Assembly: GCA_027488905.1 (NCBI GenBank)
Contig: JAIYAT010000035.1
Span: 372,001 to 436,000, forward strand
From: Bacteroidota bacterium
Lineage (GTDB): Bacteria; Bacteroidota; Bacteroidia; UKL13-3
Direction: 5' to 3'
DNA length: 64,000 bases
The notes under the pieces are model-generated. The model was not told where the DNA came from. It saw nothing but the letters and a program-made list of their open reading frames with translations, and made no database searches. The position numbers and the translations under genes were made by a program. How positions within the stretch are numbered: the first letter of the stretch is position 1; each line of letters opens with the position of its first letter. Below, piece after piece: positions 51,830 through 63,237 of this stretch.

Positions 51830-53572
51830 CTAAGAACGCTCTCCAATTTGCTGGCGCCACATGGCGTAGTACAAGCCCTTTTCTGCTAACAAAGCTTCAT
51901 GGGTGCCAGTTTCTGCCATTCTACCTTTTTCTAAAACATAGATTCTATCTGCATGCATGATGGTGCTCAAACGATGCGCAATCATTACTGTGATTTGCTC
52001 TTTTTTGGCGCTAATGCTGCGAATGGTATTGCTAATTTCTTCTTCGGTTATAGAATCTAAGGCAGATGTAGCCTCATCAAAAATAAGCAACCTTGGTTTT
52101 CTTAATAAAGCGCGTGCAATGGAAAGTCTTTGCTTTTCGCCTCCAGAAATTTTTATACCTCCCTCTCCTATCACACTGTCAATACCTTTCTCACTTCTTG
52201 CCAGCAAACTCTGACAAGCCGCTTGTTGCAAGGCATCCAAAATATCTTGGTCGCTAGCGCCAGGGTTCACAAATTGCAAGTTTTCCTTAATGGTGCCAGA
52301 AAACAATTGGGTATCTTGGGTAACAAAGCCAATCTGACTTCTAAGTTCATCATAATTTAGCTCGCTTGCAGATACATTGTTAAAGCTTATTTGCCCTGAA
52401 TTAGGTTGGTACAAACCAACTAACATCTTAACCAAAGTTGTTTTACCGGAACCAGAAGGACCTACAAATGCAATTGTTTCGCCCTTACTGGCGGCAAAGC
52501 TGATATCTTGAATGGCATTTTGTGAGGCAGTTTTATGTTTAAAACTCACTTGTGAAAATGCCAAATTGTTTAATTCGTTAAGGCAAATCGGATTTTCAGG
52601 TTTGAGTTCAAGTGGTCTATCCATGATGTTTTGAAAGTTGTCTAAAGAAGCTTCAGCCTCTCTGTAACTAAGAATTACATTTCCTAATTCTTGTAAAGGA
52701 CCAAAAATAAAGAAGGAGTAAAATTGTAAGGTCATGAGTTGACCCAAACTCATTTCTTTATGGAAAATCATGTACATTAACATGAACAAAATGCTTTGGC
52801 GAAGCAGGTTTACGATGGTGCCTTGAAGAAAGCTAATGCTTCGAATACTTTTAACTTTATCTAATTCTAAACGAAGGATTTTTTGGGTGCTTTGGTTCAG
52901 GCGATTCATTTCTTGTTGGGTCAAACCTAAACTTTTTATGAGCTCAATGTTCCTTAACGATTCTGTTGTTGAACCAGCTAACACTTTAGTTTGCTGCACA
53001 ATTCTTTGTTGCACCTTTTTTACTTGTTTGGATAAAAAACTCGTGAGCCAACCCAGCAAAATGCTTGCGCCAAAATAAATTAGGATAAGCAATGGCTGCA
53101 CTTGAATGGCATAAATGGTTACAAAAATGATTCCTACAAAAGAGGTAAAAAAGATATTGATGAAATTGATAATGAATTTTTCTGAGTCGGTTCTAACCTT
53201 TTGCAACACATTTAATAATTCGCCAGAGCGTTGGTCTTCAAACTCATGAAAAGGCATTTGGAGTGCGTGTTTAAGTCCGTCTGTAAAAACTGCCGCACCA
53301 AACTTTTGAATAATAAGGTTAAGGGTATAATCCTGAAAGGCCTTGGCAATTCTGCTGACCATGGCTACGCCAATTGCTGCACCAATTAGCAAGCCAATTC
53401 CTTTTAAAAAGCTAGCTTCATCGTAATCTGAAGGGTGGGTGGCATAACTGTCTATTAGTTTCCCATAAATAAAAGGATCGAGTAAAGAAAACATTTGGTT
53501 GAGTGCAGCAAAAAGCAAGGCCAAAGCCACTAAACCTTTATAATTGGAGAGGTATCGCAAAAGAACTTTCAT
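51830..53572 (-). CDS. ABC exporter, fused membrane and ATPase domains (MsbA-like)
   Basis: This 580-residue half-transporter has six membrane helices (about 1-310) and a C-terminal ATPase: Walker A FVGPSGSGKTTLVKM (about residues 370-384), Q-loop FVTQDTQLF, signature ISGGEKQRLSIARAL (about 478-492), Walker B LLIFDEATSALD and H-loop MIAHRLST. It works as a homodimer. It resembles lipid A and multidrug exporters; substrate unknown. It is apparently monocistronic. Confidence 0.93.
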   Translation of the reverse strand: MKVLLRYLSNYKGLVALALLFAALNQMFSLLDPFIYGKLIDSYATHPSDYDEASFLKGIGLLIGAAIGVAMVSRIAKAFQDYTLNLIIQKFGAAVFTDGLKHALQMPFHEFEDQRSGELLNVLQKVRTDSEKFIINFINIFFTSFVGIIFVTIYAIQVQPLLILIYFGASILLGWLTSFLSKQVKKVQQRIVQQTKVLAGSTTESLRNIELIKSLGLTQQEMNRLNQSTQKILRLELDKVKSIRSISFLQGTIVNLLRQSILFMLMYMIFHKEMSLGQLMTLQFYSFFIFGPLQELGNVILSYREAEASLDNFQNIMDRPLELKPENPICLNELNNLAFSQVSFKHKTASQNAIQDISFAASKGETIAFVGPSGSGKTTLVKMLVGLYQPNSGQISFNNVSASELNYDELRSQIGFVTQDTQLFSGTIKENLQFVNPGASDQDILDALQQAACQSLLARSEKGIDSVIGEGGIKISGGEKQRLSIARALLRKPRLLIFDEATSALDSITEEEISNTIRSISAKKEQITVMIAHRLSTIMHADRIYVLEKGRMAETGTHEALLAEKGLYYAMWRQQIGERS

Positions 53573-53604
53573 GGAACAAAGAAAGGGAATTGAAAACAGA
53601 ATTT

Positions 53605-53943
53605 TTAAGAAGTAATTTGCATTAGCCAGCTTTTAATTAATTCAGGATTTAGTTGCGCAAGGCTTTTGATTTTGATATGCTTCAAGGTATTGCCCTCTCC
53701 TTCTAATAAATTATTCGGATCAACCAATTTCTCAATATTATAAAATCCTAAGGTGATGTGCTTCTTAGAAAATCGCATGTAAGCAAAATCTTTTTCTTTT
53801 GCAAAAACAGGAAATCCCCATTTTATTTCCTCTGAAACGTTTTCTACAGTTTCGTGTATTAGTTTTCTTAAAATGCTCAATATTTCAGAATGCTCGGGTG
53901 TAGCATTCTCTATATAATCTGTTATTTTGCTATTGAAGTTCAT
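53605..53943 (-). CDS. DUF1801-family protein
   Basis: This 112-residue soluble protein has the DUF1801/YdhG-like pattern: ILSILRKLIHETVENVSEEIKWGFPVF (described in part), MRFSKKHITLGFYN, and HIKIKSLAQLNPELIKSWL. The function of the family is not established. It is the second gene of a short operon with the antibiotic-biosynthesis-monooxygenase-like gene (6-base gap). Confidence 0.8.
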   Translation of the reverse strand: MNFNSKITDYIENATPEHSEILSILRKLIHETVENVSEEIKWGFPVFAKEKDFAYMRFSKKHITLGFYNIEKLVDPNNLLEGEGNTLKHIKIKSLAQLNPELIKSWLMQITS

Positions 53944-53949
53944 ACCAAC

Positions 53950-54258
53950 TTATAAACCAAAACCACCTAAAATATTAATTTCTTCGCCCTTTGTAGGCTG
54001 CCCATCGAGCAAAGGCATAGCTTGCATAATTAATTCTCGAACACCTTCAACTTTTAAAGAATTGTCGTGGTCTTCTTTGTTGTCCCAAATTTCGGTAATA
54101 AATACATCCTCATTTTCTCCTTGGTCGAAGCCAATAACATAGAGTTTGCAACCTTTAGCTGTAGCCACTAGTTGGGAGGCTGCTAATAAAATTTGGGAGA
54201 GTTTTTCTTTTTCACCTTGCTTGGCAGTTAGTTTGCCATGTAGAAGATATTGGGACAT
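53950..54258 (-). CDS. Antibiotic biosynthesis monooxygenase (ABM/quinol monooxygenase-like)
   Basis: This 102-residue single ferredoxin-like ABM domain reads YLLHGKLTAKQGEKEKLSQILL, CKLYVIG and VFITEIWDNKEDHDNSLK (in part), a pattern shared by YgiN-like quinol monooxygenases and related dimeric cofactor-free oxygenases. The substrate is unknown. ATG 54258 (MSQYLLHG) is chosen over the upstream ATG at 54312, since the fold begins there. Confidence 0.8.
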   Translation of the reverse strand: MSQYLLHGKLTAKQGEKEKLSQILLAASQLVATAKGCKLYVIGFDQGENEDVFITEIWDNKEDHDNSLKVEGVRELIMQAMPLLDGQPTKGEEINILGGFGL

Positions 54259-54356
54259 TTTAATAGTTAGGTTTTTATTGAATTTTCGATTTAAAAATGC
54301 AATAAAAAACAATAAAAACCTAACTATACTTCTCGAGAATAAACTTTCAATATATT

Positions 54357-55964
54357 TTAAGGTTCGATGATAATTTTCTGAACCGCAGTTTCATAAGGTG
54401 TTGAAACTGTTAGCAGGTAAGTTCCTCCATTTTCAATGGCTCTGATGTTTCTTTCAAAAATGTTTTCACCTTGTTTCAAGTTTTTCATAACTCTTTCTTC
54501 TATTACTTTGCCAGAAATGCTTACAAGAGAAATCTTAACTTCTGCAGCCTTAGCCAAGTTAAAAATAACGGTAAATTTCCCATCATTTGGATTTGGATAC
54601 ACTTGAACTTTTAAGGTGCCAGTGCTTTGTACATTCAACGCATCCATTCCAACTGTTGGATTCTTAAGTAATTTCACTTTAAAAATTTGTGAACCTGCCA
54701 CGCTTTGTGTGCCCGTATTGGTGAAGAAAATATTTGGAGCAGAACTATTGATGCCACCATATATATAACCCACCAATGTTGTATCAGAAGTAAGTTCATC
54801 CAATTTAATAACTTCATTTGCATACCTTGGAATGTTTTCTAAAGAGATAAATTCAGACCCTGCTCCCATCAAACCGGGCATTTCAATGGGTAGTTTATAT
54901 TCGGCCATACTGCCATTAGCAGTTCTAGTAACTCTTGCAATGGTTTTAACAAAAGGCACATTGTTGTCTTGAACCAAAACACCAGCGCTGTCAAAGTACT
55001 GGGCAATTCCTCCAAAAAACACAGAATGCATTTCATTTGCACTTGCAGCATAAATTGGAATTGTTGCACAATGGTAATGGTTATAATATTGCTGAAAAGT
55101 TGGGTTTACGGCATGACTAACACTATCTATGTTCACACAATTTAAAAACGGCAAATCAATGCTAGGCTGAAAAACGCCAGAAAAAGCAGTTAATCCTTCT
55201 GCCCCATTAGGTAAGATTTGAGGTACTACATTATAATCTCTGCGGTGTAAATTAGTGGCATCTACGATTTCTGGCAAATGCGTAATTTGAATATTTACCC
55301 CATTATCGGTTACATTGAATTTTCTAATGGCATTGGTATAAACTTGGGTATAAGTTGGATTGCCCATTGGGTTATAGTTCCCATCAAAACGATTGCCACC
55401 AACCAAATAAAAGGTATTATTAATTTTTTTCAGATGTCCACCGGTAACTGCAAATTTTGCATCGGTTATCTGTCTAAAATAGCTATTAAAAGCAGTTCCT
55501 GCAATAATTGCATTGATTACAGCAGGCACATCAATCACGGTTAATTTATCAAATGTTTTTCTAGCGGCGGTTGCATTATTATAACCATAACCACCAATGG
55601 TAAATAAGTACTTGCCACTTTGATGAAACTGCATGTTGGTTGAGCTTAATTGCTCTTGCAAATCAACAGACAAAGAAGTTAATGGGGCGGTCCACCGTTG
55701 CAAAGAAATTGGATCAACCACAATTAATTGATTATTATTTCCAGCTACATCAAAAGAGGCAAAAGGCTGTCTTCTATGCAAACCATCTAATCTTCCTCCA
55801 AAAATCAACCATTTACCATTGTGAGTTCCAAAAGCATAAGCTTGTAAGCCACCAAGGTCAGTAATATTAATTGGTTCAAGCAAAACCTTAAATGGTGAAA
55901 CTTGAGCAAATGTACTTGCATACATTAAAATAAATGCAAGCAAGGAGTAAAGTTGTTTTTTCAT
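54357..55964 (-). CDS. T9SS-sorted secreted protein with kelch-like propeller
   Basis: This 535-residue protein has a signal peptide (MKKQLYSLLAFILMYASTFAQ, in part) and about six kelch-like blades between residues 30 and 420. These have repeated glycine pairs at the end of strands: KWLIFGGRLDG, YLFTIGGYG, TFYLVGGNRFDG, HSVFFGGIAQYFD, VGYIYGGIN. A type A T9SS tail is at about 450-535 (VQVYPNPNDGKFTVIF, GGTYLLTVSTP). The propeller suggests carbohydrate or protein binding. ATG 55964 precedes the signal peptide, so the upstream ATG at 55982 is not used. Confidence 0.82.
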   Translation of the reverse strand: MKKQLYSLLAFILMYASTFAQVSPFKVLLEPINITDLGGLQAYAFGTHNGKWLIFGGRLDGLHRRQPFASFDVAGNNNQLIVVDPISLQRWTAPLTSLSVDLQEQLSSTNMQFHQSGKYLFTIGGYGYNNATAARKTFDKLTVIDVPAVINAIIAGTAFNSYFRQITDAKFAVTGGHLKKINNTFYLVGGNRFDGNYNPMGNPTYTQVYTNAIRKFNVTDNGVNIQITHLPEIVDATNLHRRDYNVVPQILPNGAEGLTAFSGVFQPSIDLPFLNCVNIDSVSHAVNPTFQQYYNHYHCATIPIYAASANEMHSVFFGGIAQYFDSAGVLVQDNNVPFVKTIARVTRTANGSMAEYKLPIEMPGLMGAGSEFISLENIPRYANEVIKLDELTSDTTLVGYIYGGINSSAPNIFFTNTGTQSVAGSQIFKVKLLKNPTVGMDALNVQSTGTLKVQVYPNPNDGKFTVIFNLAKAAEVKISLVSISGKVIEERVMKNLKQGENIFERNIRAIENGGTYLLTVSTPYETAVQKIIIEP

Positions 55965-56092
55965 GAGTTGATTAATTATCAACTCAAAGTTAAAGTTAAT
56001 GGAGATGCCTATTGGTAACTTAAGTTACAGTGACCTAAATTAGGTATGAGAATAATTTTAAAAATCGATAAATAACTGAATCAAAAAATTGA

Positions 56093-56100
56093 TAAATTTG
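56093..56100 (+). promoter_or_regulatory. -7 promoter box of the Uma2 gene
   Basis: TAAATTTG matches TAnnTTTG. It lies 4 bases before ATG 56105, so either transcription is leaderless or translation begins at ATG 56126. Confidence 0.35.
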
Positions 56101-56104
56101 ATTG

Positions 56105-56695
56105 ATGGAATTGAGAGAGCCTGATATGAGTTATAATGATTACAGCTATGCTGATTACCTGAGCTGGAATATCCCTGAAATGGTTGAAGTAATTAAAGGA
56201 AAGGTATTTAAAATGAGTGCCGCACCTAAAAGAATTCATCAAAAATTAAGTGGTAAACTGTTTATTAAAATTGGCGTTTTTTTAGAAGGTAAAAATTGTG
56301 AAGTATACGATGCTCCTTTTGATGTTAGACTAGGAAACGATTATTCTAAAAATGAAAACATTTATACGGTCGTTCAACCAGATATATGTGTAATTTGCGA
56401 CCCTTCTAAACTAGATGAGGCTGGTTGTCTTGGTGCTCCCGATTTAATAGTTGAAATTTTATCTCCAAGTAACTCCAAAAAAGAGCTTCAAAACAAATAT
56501 GAAGTTTACGAGGAAAGCGGTGTTAAAGAATACTGGGTTATTTCACCAGAAGCAGAAACAGTATTAGTTTATACACTTGTAAATGGCAAATATAAAGCCT
56601 CTAAATTGCTAACCAGAGGAGACAAAGTAAGCACACCAATTTTACCTGGACTTATAATTGATTTGGAAGAATTGTTTGAAGGGTTGAATGATTGA
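56105..56695 (+). CDS. Uma2-family PD-(D/E)XK protein
   Basis: This 196-residue protein is of the DUF820/Uma2 type. The restriction-endonuclease-like core is visible: Glu in MVEVIKGKVFKMS, VVQPDICVI, PDLIVEILSPSN with the second acidic Asp/Glu, then ELQNKYEVYEESGVKEYW with the core Lys. The family is abundant in cyanobacteria and some Bacteroidota, and its biological function is not settled. ATG 56105 is used, although MSYNDYSYADYL at 56126 would also be a typical family start. It stands alone. Confidence 0.88.
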   Translation: MELREPDMSYNDYSYADYLSWNIPEMVEVIKGKVFKMSAAPKRIHQKLSGKLFIKIGVFLEGKNCEVYDAPFDVRLGNDYSKNENIYTVVQPDICVICDPSKLDEAGCLGAPDLIVEILSPSNSKKELQNKYEVYEESGVKEYWVISPEAETVLVYTLVNGKYKASKLLTRGDKVSTPILPGLIIDLEELFEGLND

Positions 56696-56742
56696 ATTGA
56701 GGTTTCAAAACTATTCGAAGTATCATTTTGTTAAACACAATT

Positions 56743-57336
56743 ATGATGTTTAAAAAAGTCCATTTGCTTGTAGGGATACTTTTAGTTTATTGCACTTTCT
56801 GCTCATGCAAGGTTAGTGAAACAAAAATTGAAAAAATTGACCCTATAAATACTTATTGGATAAATGATTACGATTCTGTTCGCATTTTGTGCTCTACCTA
56901 TTACCTAAAGAAATTTGATACCATTTATAAGTCAAGGAAATCACCTTTTAAATCAGACTTAGATTTTGCCAAAATAGTGGTATTTGAAGCATTAAAAGAA
57001 TTATATGTTACAGACAGTTTAAAACTTAAGAAATTTGTTTTACATACCGAACCTAATCAAATTTTAGCTGAAACTTATATAGATGTTCAAGTGCATGTTT
57101 TTCAAAATTGGTGGGGTTTGGTGCCAATGGCAAAAGTTAGAGAATCTGTTTGTATAAAAAGCTCGATTATTACTAATGGCATAGTAGTTAAATCTCACGA
57201 AGAATGGGGCTACAGAAAAACTTTAGGTGAGTTTTATGAGTTTCCTGAGGCTTATTGGGAATGTGATTTGAATGCATACAATCTGAGATTATATTGTATC
57301 AAAAGGAGTTTAATTGAACTCCTAAAACCAAGTTAA
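56743..57336 (+). CDS. Putative lipoprotein, unknown
   Basis: This 197-residue protein has a signal sequence (MMFKKVHLLVGILLVYCTFCSC, in part) and a lipobox-like FCSC with Cys about residue 22, so lipid anchoring in the envelope is predicted. The rest is a mixed alpha/beta domain of 170 residues with aromatic-rich strands (HVFQNWWGLVPMAKVRESV, EFPEAYWECDLNAYNLRLY), resembling no family I know. TTG 56728 and ATG 56746 are alternative starts. It converges with ftsB with a 2-base gap. Confidence 0.7.
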   Translation: MMFKKVHLLVGILLVYCTFCSCKVSETKIEKIDPINTYWINDYDSVRILCSTYYLKKFDTIYKSRKSPFKSDLDFAKIVVFEALKELYVTDSLKLKKFVLHTEPNQILAETYIDVQVHVFQNWWGLVPMAKVRESVCIKSSIITNGIVVKSHEEWGYRKTLGEFYEFPEAYWECDLNAYNLRLYCIKRSLIELLKPS

Positions 57337-57338
57337 AC

Positions 57339-57644
57339 CTATTTATTCTCCTTAATCATCACAAAAACATCCTCATCATCTGCCTTCATGAGGTATTTCT
57401 CGCGGGCAAATTTTTCTAGGTTTTTGTTTGAACCAAATAATTCATTCTGTTCGCGTTTTACGCGTTCAATCTCTTTGGTATAATAGGCATGCTTTTCCTT
57501 AACCTCGTTGAGGTCTTTAGTATAATTGTACTGATCTATCAATCCATACCGATCATTAAACAACAATAATAAAGACAAAGCTGCTCCAGCAACAAGATAT
57601 TTGTTGCTGAGCAGCTTTGCGTATTTTTTAGTGTGACTTAACAT
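57339..57644 (-). CDS. FtsB/DivIC-family septum formation protein
   Basis: This 101-residue single-pass protein has an N-terminal cytoplasmic segment, one membrane helix (about residues 15-31), a coiled coil (about 42-75; LNEVKEKHAYYTKEIERVKRE, in part), and the conserved end EKFAREKYLMKADDEDVFVM. Such proteins link the divisome to septal wall synthesis. It follows eno, as ftsB does in many bacteria, with 8 bases between. A near-match TGTTTGAACC lies inside the gene (57425-57434). Confidence 0.92.
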   Translation of the reverse strand: MLSHTKKYAKLLSNKYLVAGAALSLLLLFNDRYGLIDQYNYTKDLNEVKEKHAYYTKEIERVKREQNELFGSNKNLEKFAREKYLMKADDEDVFVMIKENK

Positions 57645-57652
57645 AAATACGA

Positions 57653-60044
<2,392 letters not shown>

Positions 60045-60061
60045 ATTTGCTTGTATTTTGG

Positions 60062-60092
60062 CAAAGGTAAAAATTTAAACCCGCCACACAAA
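60062..60092 (-). promoter_or_regulatory. -33/-7 promoter of carA-eno-ftsB
   Basis: On the minus strand, TTTG (60089-60092), a 19-base spacer and TACCTTTG (60062-60069) match the Bacteroidota promoter in both boxes and in spacing. The carA start codon follows 17 bases later. Confidence 0.65.
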
Positions 60093-60117
60093 TTGAACAT
60101 ATTCACATTATTCACCC

Positions 60118-62727
60118 TCAATGGTTAATAATCAATTGTTGGTGACTCATTCCCGCTTCAGTTTCAATACTTATAATATACATTCCATTAGGCCATTCAG
60201 CTGTGTTAATGCTGGTTTCATTTGTTTTTCCGGTTTGAACCAAAATGGTTTTGCCCTGTATGTCTAAGATAGAAATTAGCATGGCCTCATCTGCTATAAT
60301 GGTTAACACATCTTTCGCGGGATTTGGATACACCAACAATCCTTTAACTTGTATCTTCTCTTCAATTCCAACAGGCGGTGCAGTTTCAAACCATCTTACT
60401 CCACTCCATGCCCCAATGGCTGTTCCATTTAAACCCCTCACACGCCAATAGTACCTGCTGTTTGGTTGAACGCCAGAGAAGATAGAACCCGTGCCAATAG
60501 TTTTTCCACTTGCAATCACATTGGTAAAGGTTGGTTCATCAGAAACCATTGCTTCATATTCTAGTGCATTACTGGCAAATGACCAGGTGAGTGTCACTGG
60601 GGCTACAGGAATATTTCTGGCATTGCTAGCGGGTGAAAGTAAACTAGGCACTCCTATGACAGGTGGGTTAATCGTTGTAAACCTGCTGATGGCCGACCAT
60701 CTACTGGTATCTATTCCATTATAAGCCCTGGCGCGCCAAAAATATGTTGTTGCATAAGCACCAGTTACAGTTGTATTAGCAGAACTTGATGGAGCTAAAG
60801 TATTAACTGGACTTGTGGTAAAACTTGAATCAGTACTAATTTGATATTGATATCTCAAATGCTGCGCACTCCCTTGAATACTCCATTCTAGCTTAGTAGA
60901 TAAGGCTTGGTTTACTGCGCCGTTTACAGGACTTGTTAAAAACATATCCTGTGTAGTGGTAAAATTAAAGGGAGTTGACCATTCACTGGTATCCAAGTCG
61001 TTAATACATTTGGTTCTCCAATAGTAACGTGAATGAAACAATAAATCTTCTGGAAACAAAACCTCTATATATTGGGGAGTAAAATCATCTGGCTTATGGG
61101 CGTTGGCACCTGAAAACTTATGTGGGGAAGAAAAATTTGCTGTTGTATCTAATTCCCACGCAACCCGCTTAGAACCAGTGATGCCAGTTATTAAGGCATT
61201 TGTTTGGGTACCAACCCCAATGTAATTGTTTTGAGGAAAGTAATTGCTAGGAGCCGCAATGGTGGTAAAGTTTCTTTGTGTAGGCTCTGCTTCCACGCCA
61301 TCTTTAATGGCATACACCCGCCAAACATATTTTTGATTGTACCTTAAAACAGTATCTATGTAATGAAAAAAACTTCCATCATAATTAAAGCTGTCTATTA
61401 CTTTTATGTAATAAGAGGAAAGTGTTGAACCAAAGCTTGTACCCGTGTCTATTTCCATCACATGTGAGGTTCCCCAAGTTTGTTTTCTAAAGCTAAACCT
61501 AGGTCGAACATTGATATTGGTTGCATTGTTGCTCGGAGTGCCTAAATTTAGCATACCAGTAAATGTTTTAAAACTTGCAATTTGCCAAGGAAGGGTGTCT
61601 TTAGCATGAAATGCTCTAATCCTCCAACGGTACCATTTATTAAGTTGTAAAGGATGATTTGCAGCAAAATTACTAGCAGAGGTTATGGTATCTCGCAAAA
61701 GCTGGGTTTGTGCAGAGTCATTGTATAATTCGGCCTGAAACCTAACTCCTATGGTAGCAGTCCAGCTAAATGAGACAGTTAAACCATTTAAAATGTTGCC
61801 GTTCCCAGGACTGAAGCTGCCAATGGTAGATTTAACCCTAATTTGTCGGCTTACTGACCATGGTGTTTGGTTCAAACCGTACTTTAATCTTATTCTATAA
61901 AAGTAATCTTTGCCAAAAAACAAATTACTTAAGGTATCTAAGGTTCTTCCTGGCGCAACATTACGCTCTTCTAATTTGCTGGTATTAAAATTAGGACTGG
62001 TATCCACTTGTAAAACAATGGTTGAAAGACCTGCCGAAGCCCATGAAGGATAAAATTGTGGATCAACAATTGAGATATTTGGACTTCCATTAATGGTTGG
62101 TGCAGTATGCATGGTATAAATCCAAATGGGGCTCCAAGCAAAAGTATCTCCTAAACTATTAAATACCCTAGCACGCCAAAAAACCTTTCTGCCATAGGTA
62201 AAAACGTTGGTATCAATAAATTGATTAGTTCCTAATGTTCTTAATACCTTAAATCCTGAGTTTAATGAAGCCGTGGTATCAACCTCGAAAAGGTACCCAA
62301 CATTAGGCGTGGAACCTAAGTTATTTGCTCTTAAATCTACAATAGGGCCGCTGCTATTGTTGGCAGGACTAAAAATTTGGGTGGTTCCTAAAGTTGTATT
62401 AAAGCTAAACACAGAACTCCAAATAGAAGTATCTATTCCTGCATAACACCTTACACGCCAGAAATATGTTTTGCCTGTTTTTAAAGCAGGACTGCCAATT
62501 GCCCTAAAAGTGGCTGTATCAGACCATTTGCCAGCGCTATTAAAAGTGTTTAGGGTATCGAGTTGAAATTGATAGCCTGTAGCACCCGTAACTTGGTTGG
62601 CAATTAAAGTAATTGTAAAAACGCTTATACTGCTAGCATTTGCAGGCGAGCTTAAGGTTGGCGCATTAATGGCTTTTGCGTTCAAACCGATAAAAAAAAT
62701 GAATAGAATAAAAAGTAGGTTTTTCAT
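60118..62727 (-). CDS. T9SS-sorted protein with eight Fn3-like repeats
   Basis: This 869-residue surface protein has a signal peptide (about 1-19; ends LNAKA) and about eight beta-sandwich repeats of roughly 95 residues (about 20-780). Each ends with a YxWRxRxxNGxDTSxWS-like strand, for example YFWRVRCYAGIDTSIWS, YYWRTKCINDLDTSEWS and YFWRARAYNGIDTSRWS. Most begin with LxSPANxxxxxP. A type A T9SS tail follows (LLVYPNPAKDVLTIIA, GMYIISIETEAG). It is probably an adhesin or surface-layer scaffold. ATG 62727 is chosen; the 64-codon upstream extension has no signal peptide and overlaps the divergent YbjQ gene. Confidence 0.9.
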   Translation of the reverse strand: MKNLLFILFIFFIGLNAKAINAPTLSSPANASSISVFTITLIANQVTGATGYQFQLDTLNTFNSAGKWSDTATFRAIGSPALKTGKTYFWRVRCYAGIDTSIWSSVFSFNTTLGTTQIFSPANNSSGPIVDLRANNLGSTPNVGYLFEVDTTASLNSGFKVLRTLGTNQFIDTNVFTYGRKVFWRARVFNSLGDTFAWSPIWIYTMHTAPTINGSPNISIVDPQFYPSWASAGLSTIVLQVDTSPNFNTSKLEERNVAPGRTLDTLSNLFFGKDYFYRIRLKYGLNQTPWSVSRQIRVKSTIGSFSPGNGNILNGLTVSFSWTATIGVRFQAELYNDSAQTQLLRDTITSASNFAANHPLQLNKWYRWRIRAFHAKDTLPWQIASFKTFTGMLNLGTPSNNATNINVRPRFSFRKQTWGTSHVMEIDTGTSFGSTLSSYYIKVIDSFNYDGSFFHYIDTVLRYNQKYVWRVYAIKDGVEAEPTQRNFTTIAAPSNYFPQNNYIGVGTQTNALITGITGSKRVAWELDTTANFSSPHKFSGANAHKPDDFTPQYIEVLFPEDLLFHSRYYWRTKCINDLDTSEWSTPFNFTTTQDMFLTSPVNGAVNQALSTKLEWSIQGSAQHLRYQYQISTDSSFTTSPVNTLAPSSSANTTVTGAYATTYFWRARAYNGIDTSRWSAISRFTTINPPVIGVPSLLSPASNARNIPVAPVTLTWSFASNALEYEAMVSDEPTFTNVIASGKTIGTGSIFSGVQPNSRYYWRVRGLNGTAIGAWSGVRWFETAPPVGIEEKIQVKGLLVYPNPAKDVLTIIADEAMLISILDIQGKTILVQTGKTNETSINTAEWPNGMYIISIETEAGMSHQQLIINH
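60232..60241 (+). repeat. GGTTTGAACC element 16
   Basis: Exact copy in the T9SS tail region of the Fn3-repeat gene, read as Val-Gln-Thr. Confidence 0.9.
61869..61878 (-). repeat. GGTTTGAACC element 17
   Basis: Exact copy in a middle repeat of the Fn3-repeat gene, read as Gly-Leu-Asn. A 9-base version (GTTCAAACC) lies near the gene's start at 62680-62688. Confidence 0.9.
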
Positions 62728-62815
62728 AATGGTTTTCGAAGTTACATAATTGTTTTCAAAATTCACTTGCGCAATACCATTAAATACCTTTATTTGAAAG
62801 TTTAAAAACACAACC

Positions 62816-63139
62816 ATGTTAATCACAACAACACACCACATTGAAGGCAAAACAATATCTGAATACAAAGGCATTGTTACCGGAGAAGTTATTATCGGAG
62901 CAAACTTTGTAAAAGACATTTTTGCTTCGTTTAGAGATTTTTTTGGCGGTAGAGCCGAATCTTATGAAAGAGTTTTAAGAGAGGCTAAAGACAAAGCCCT
63001 TGAGGAGCTAATCATGGAAGCCCGTGTTTTAGGTGCAGATGCAATAATTGGTGTAGATTTAGATTATGAAACCTTAGGCCAAAGAGGAAGCATGTTAATG
63101 GTTTCGGCATCGGGAACGGCAGTTAAGTTTTCTAATTAA
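62816..63139 (+). CDS. YbjQ-family (UPF0145) protein
   Basis: This 107-residue protein of the YbjQ/heavy-metal-binding family opens with [19 protein letters not shown], then [31 protein letters not shown] (in part), [29 protein letters not shown] and [11 protein letters not shown]. Members form pentamers; the function is unclear. It is divergent from the Fn3-repeat protein, with an 88-base gap. Confidence 0.93.
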   Translation: MLITTTHHIEGKTISEYKGIVTGEVIIGANFVKDIFASFRDFFGGRAESYERVLREAKDKALEELIMEARVLGADAIIGVDLDYETLGQRGSMLMVSASGTAVKFSN

Positions 63140-63161
63140 GCTTTTAGCTATTGGCTGGTGG
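63139..63161 (+). repeat. Degenerate heptanucleotide repeat upstream of pepT
   Basis: GCTTTTA, GCTATTG, GCTGGTG, GC: three units with 7-bp periodicity, similar in composition to the array at 14187-14223. Confidence 0.45.
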
Positions 63162-63203
63162 CAAAGCACCGGTCACCGAGCTTGTCGAGGTGTCGAGGTG
63201 CCA
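63161..63203. repeat. GC-rich REP-like intergenic element
   Basis: This segment is much richer in G+C than its surroundings. It contains CACCGAGCTTGTCGAGGTG and a tandem GTCGAGGT copy, close to the 'GAGCTTGTCGA' cores of dispersed REP-like repeats I recall from other bacterial genomes. Confidence 0.45.
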
Positions 63204-63237
63204 ATTTTAATAATAATTATATTCTCATTACTTTAAA

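Noticed and set aside
60118-62919. 933-residue version of the Fn3-repeat protein
   Set aside because: The 64 extra residues precede an intact signal peptide and overlap the divergent YbjQ gene.
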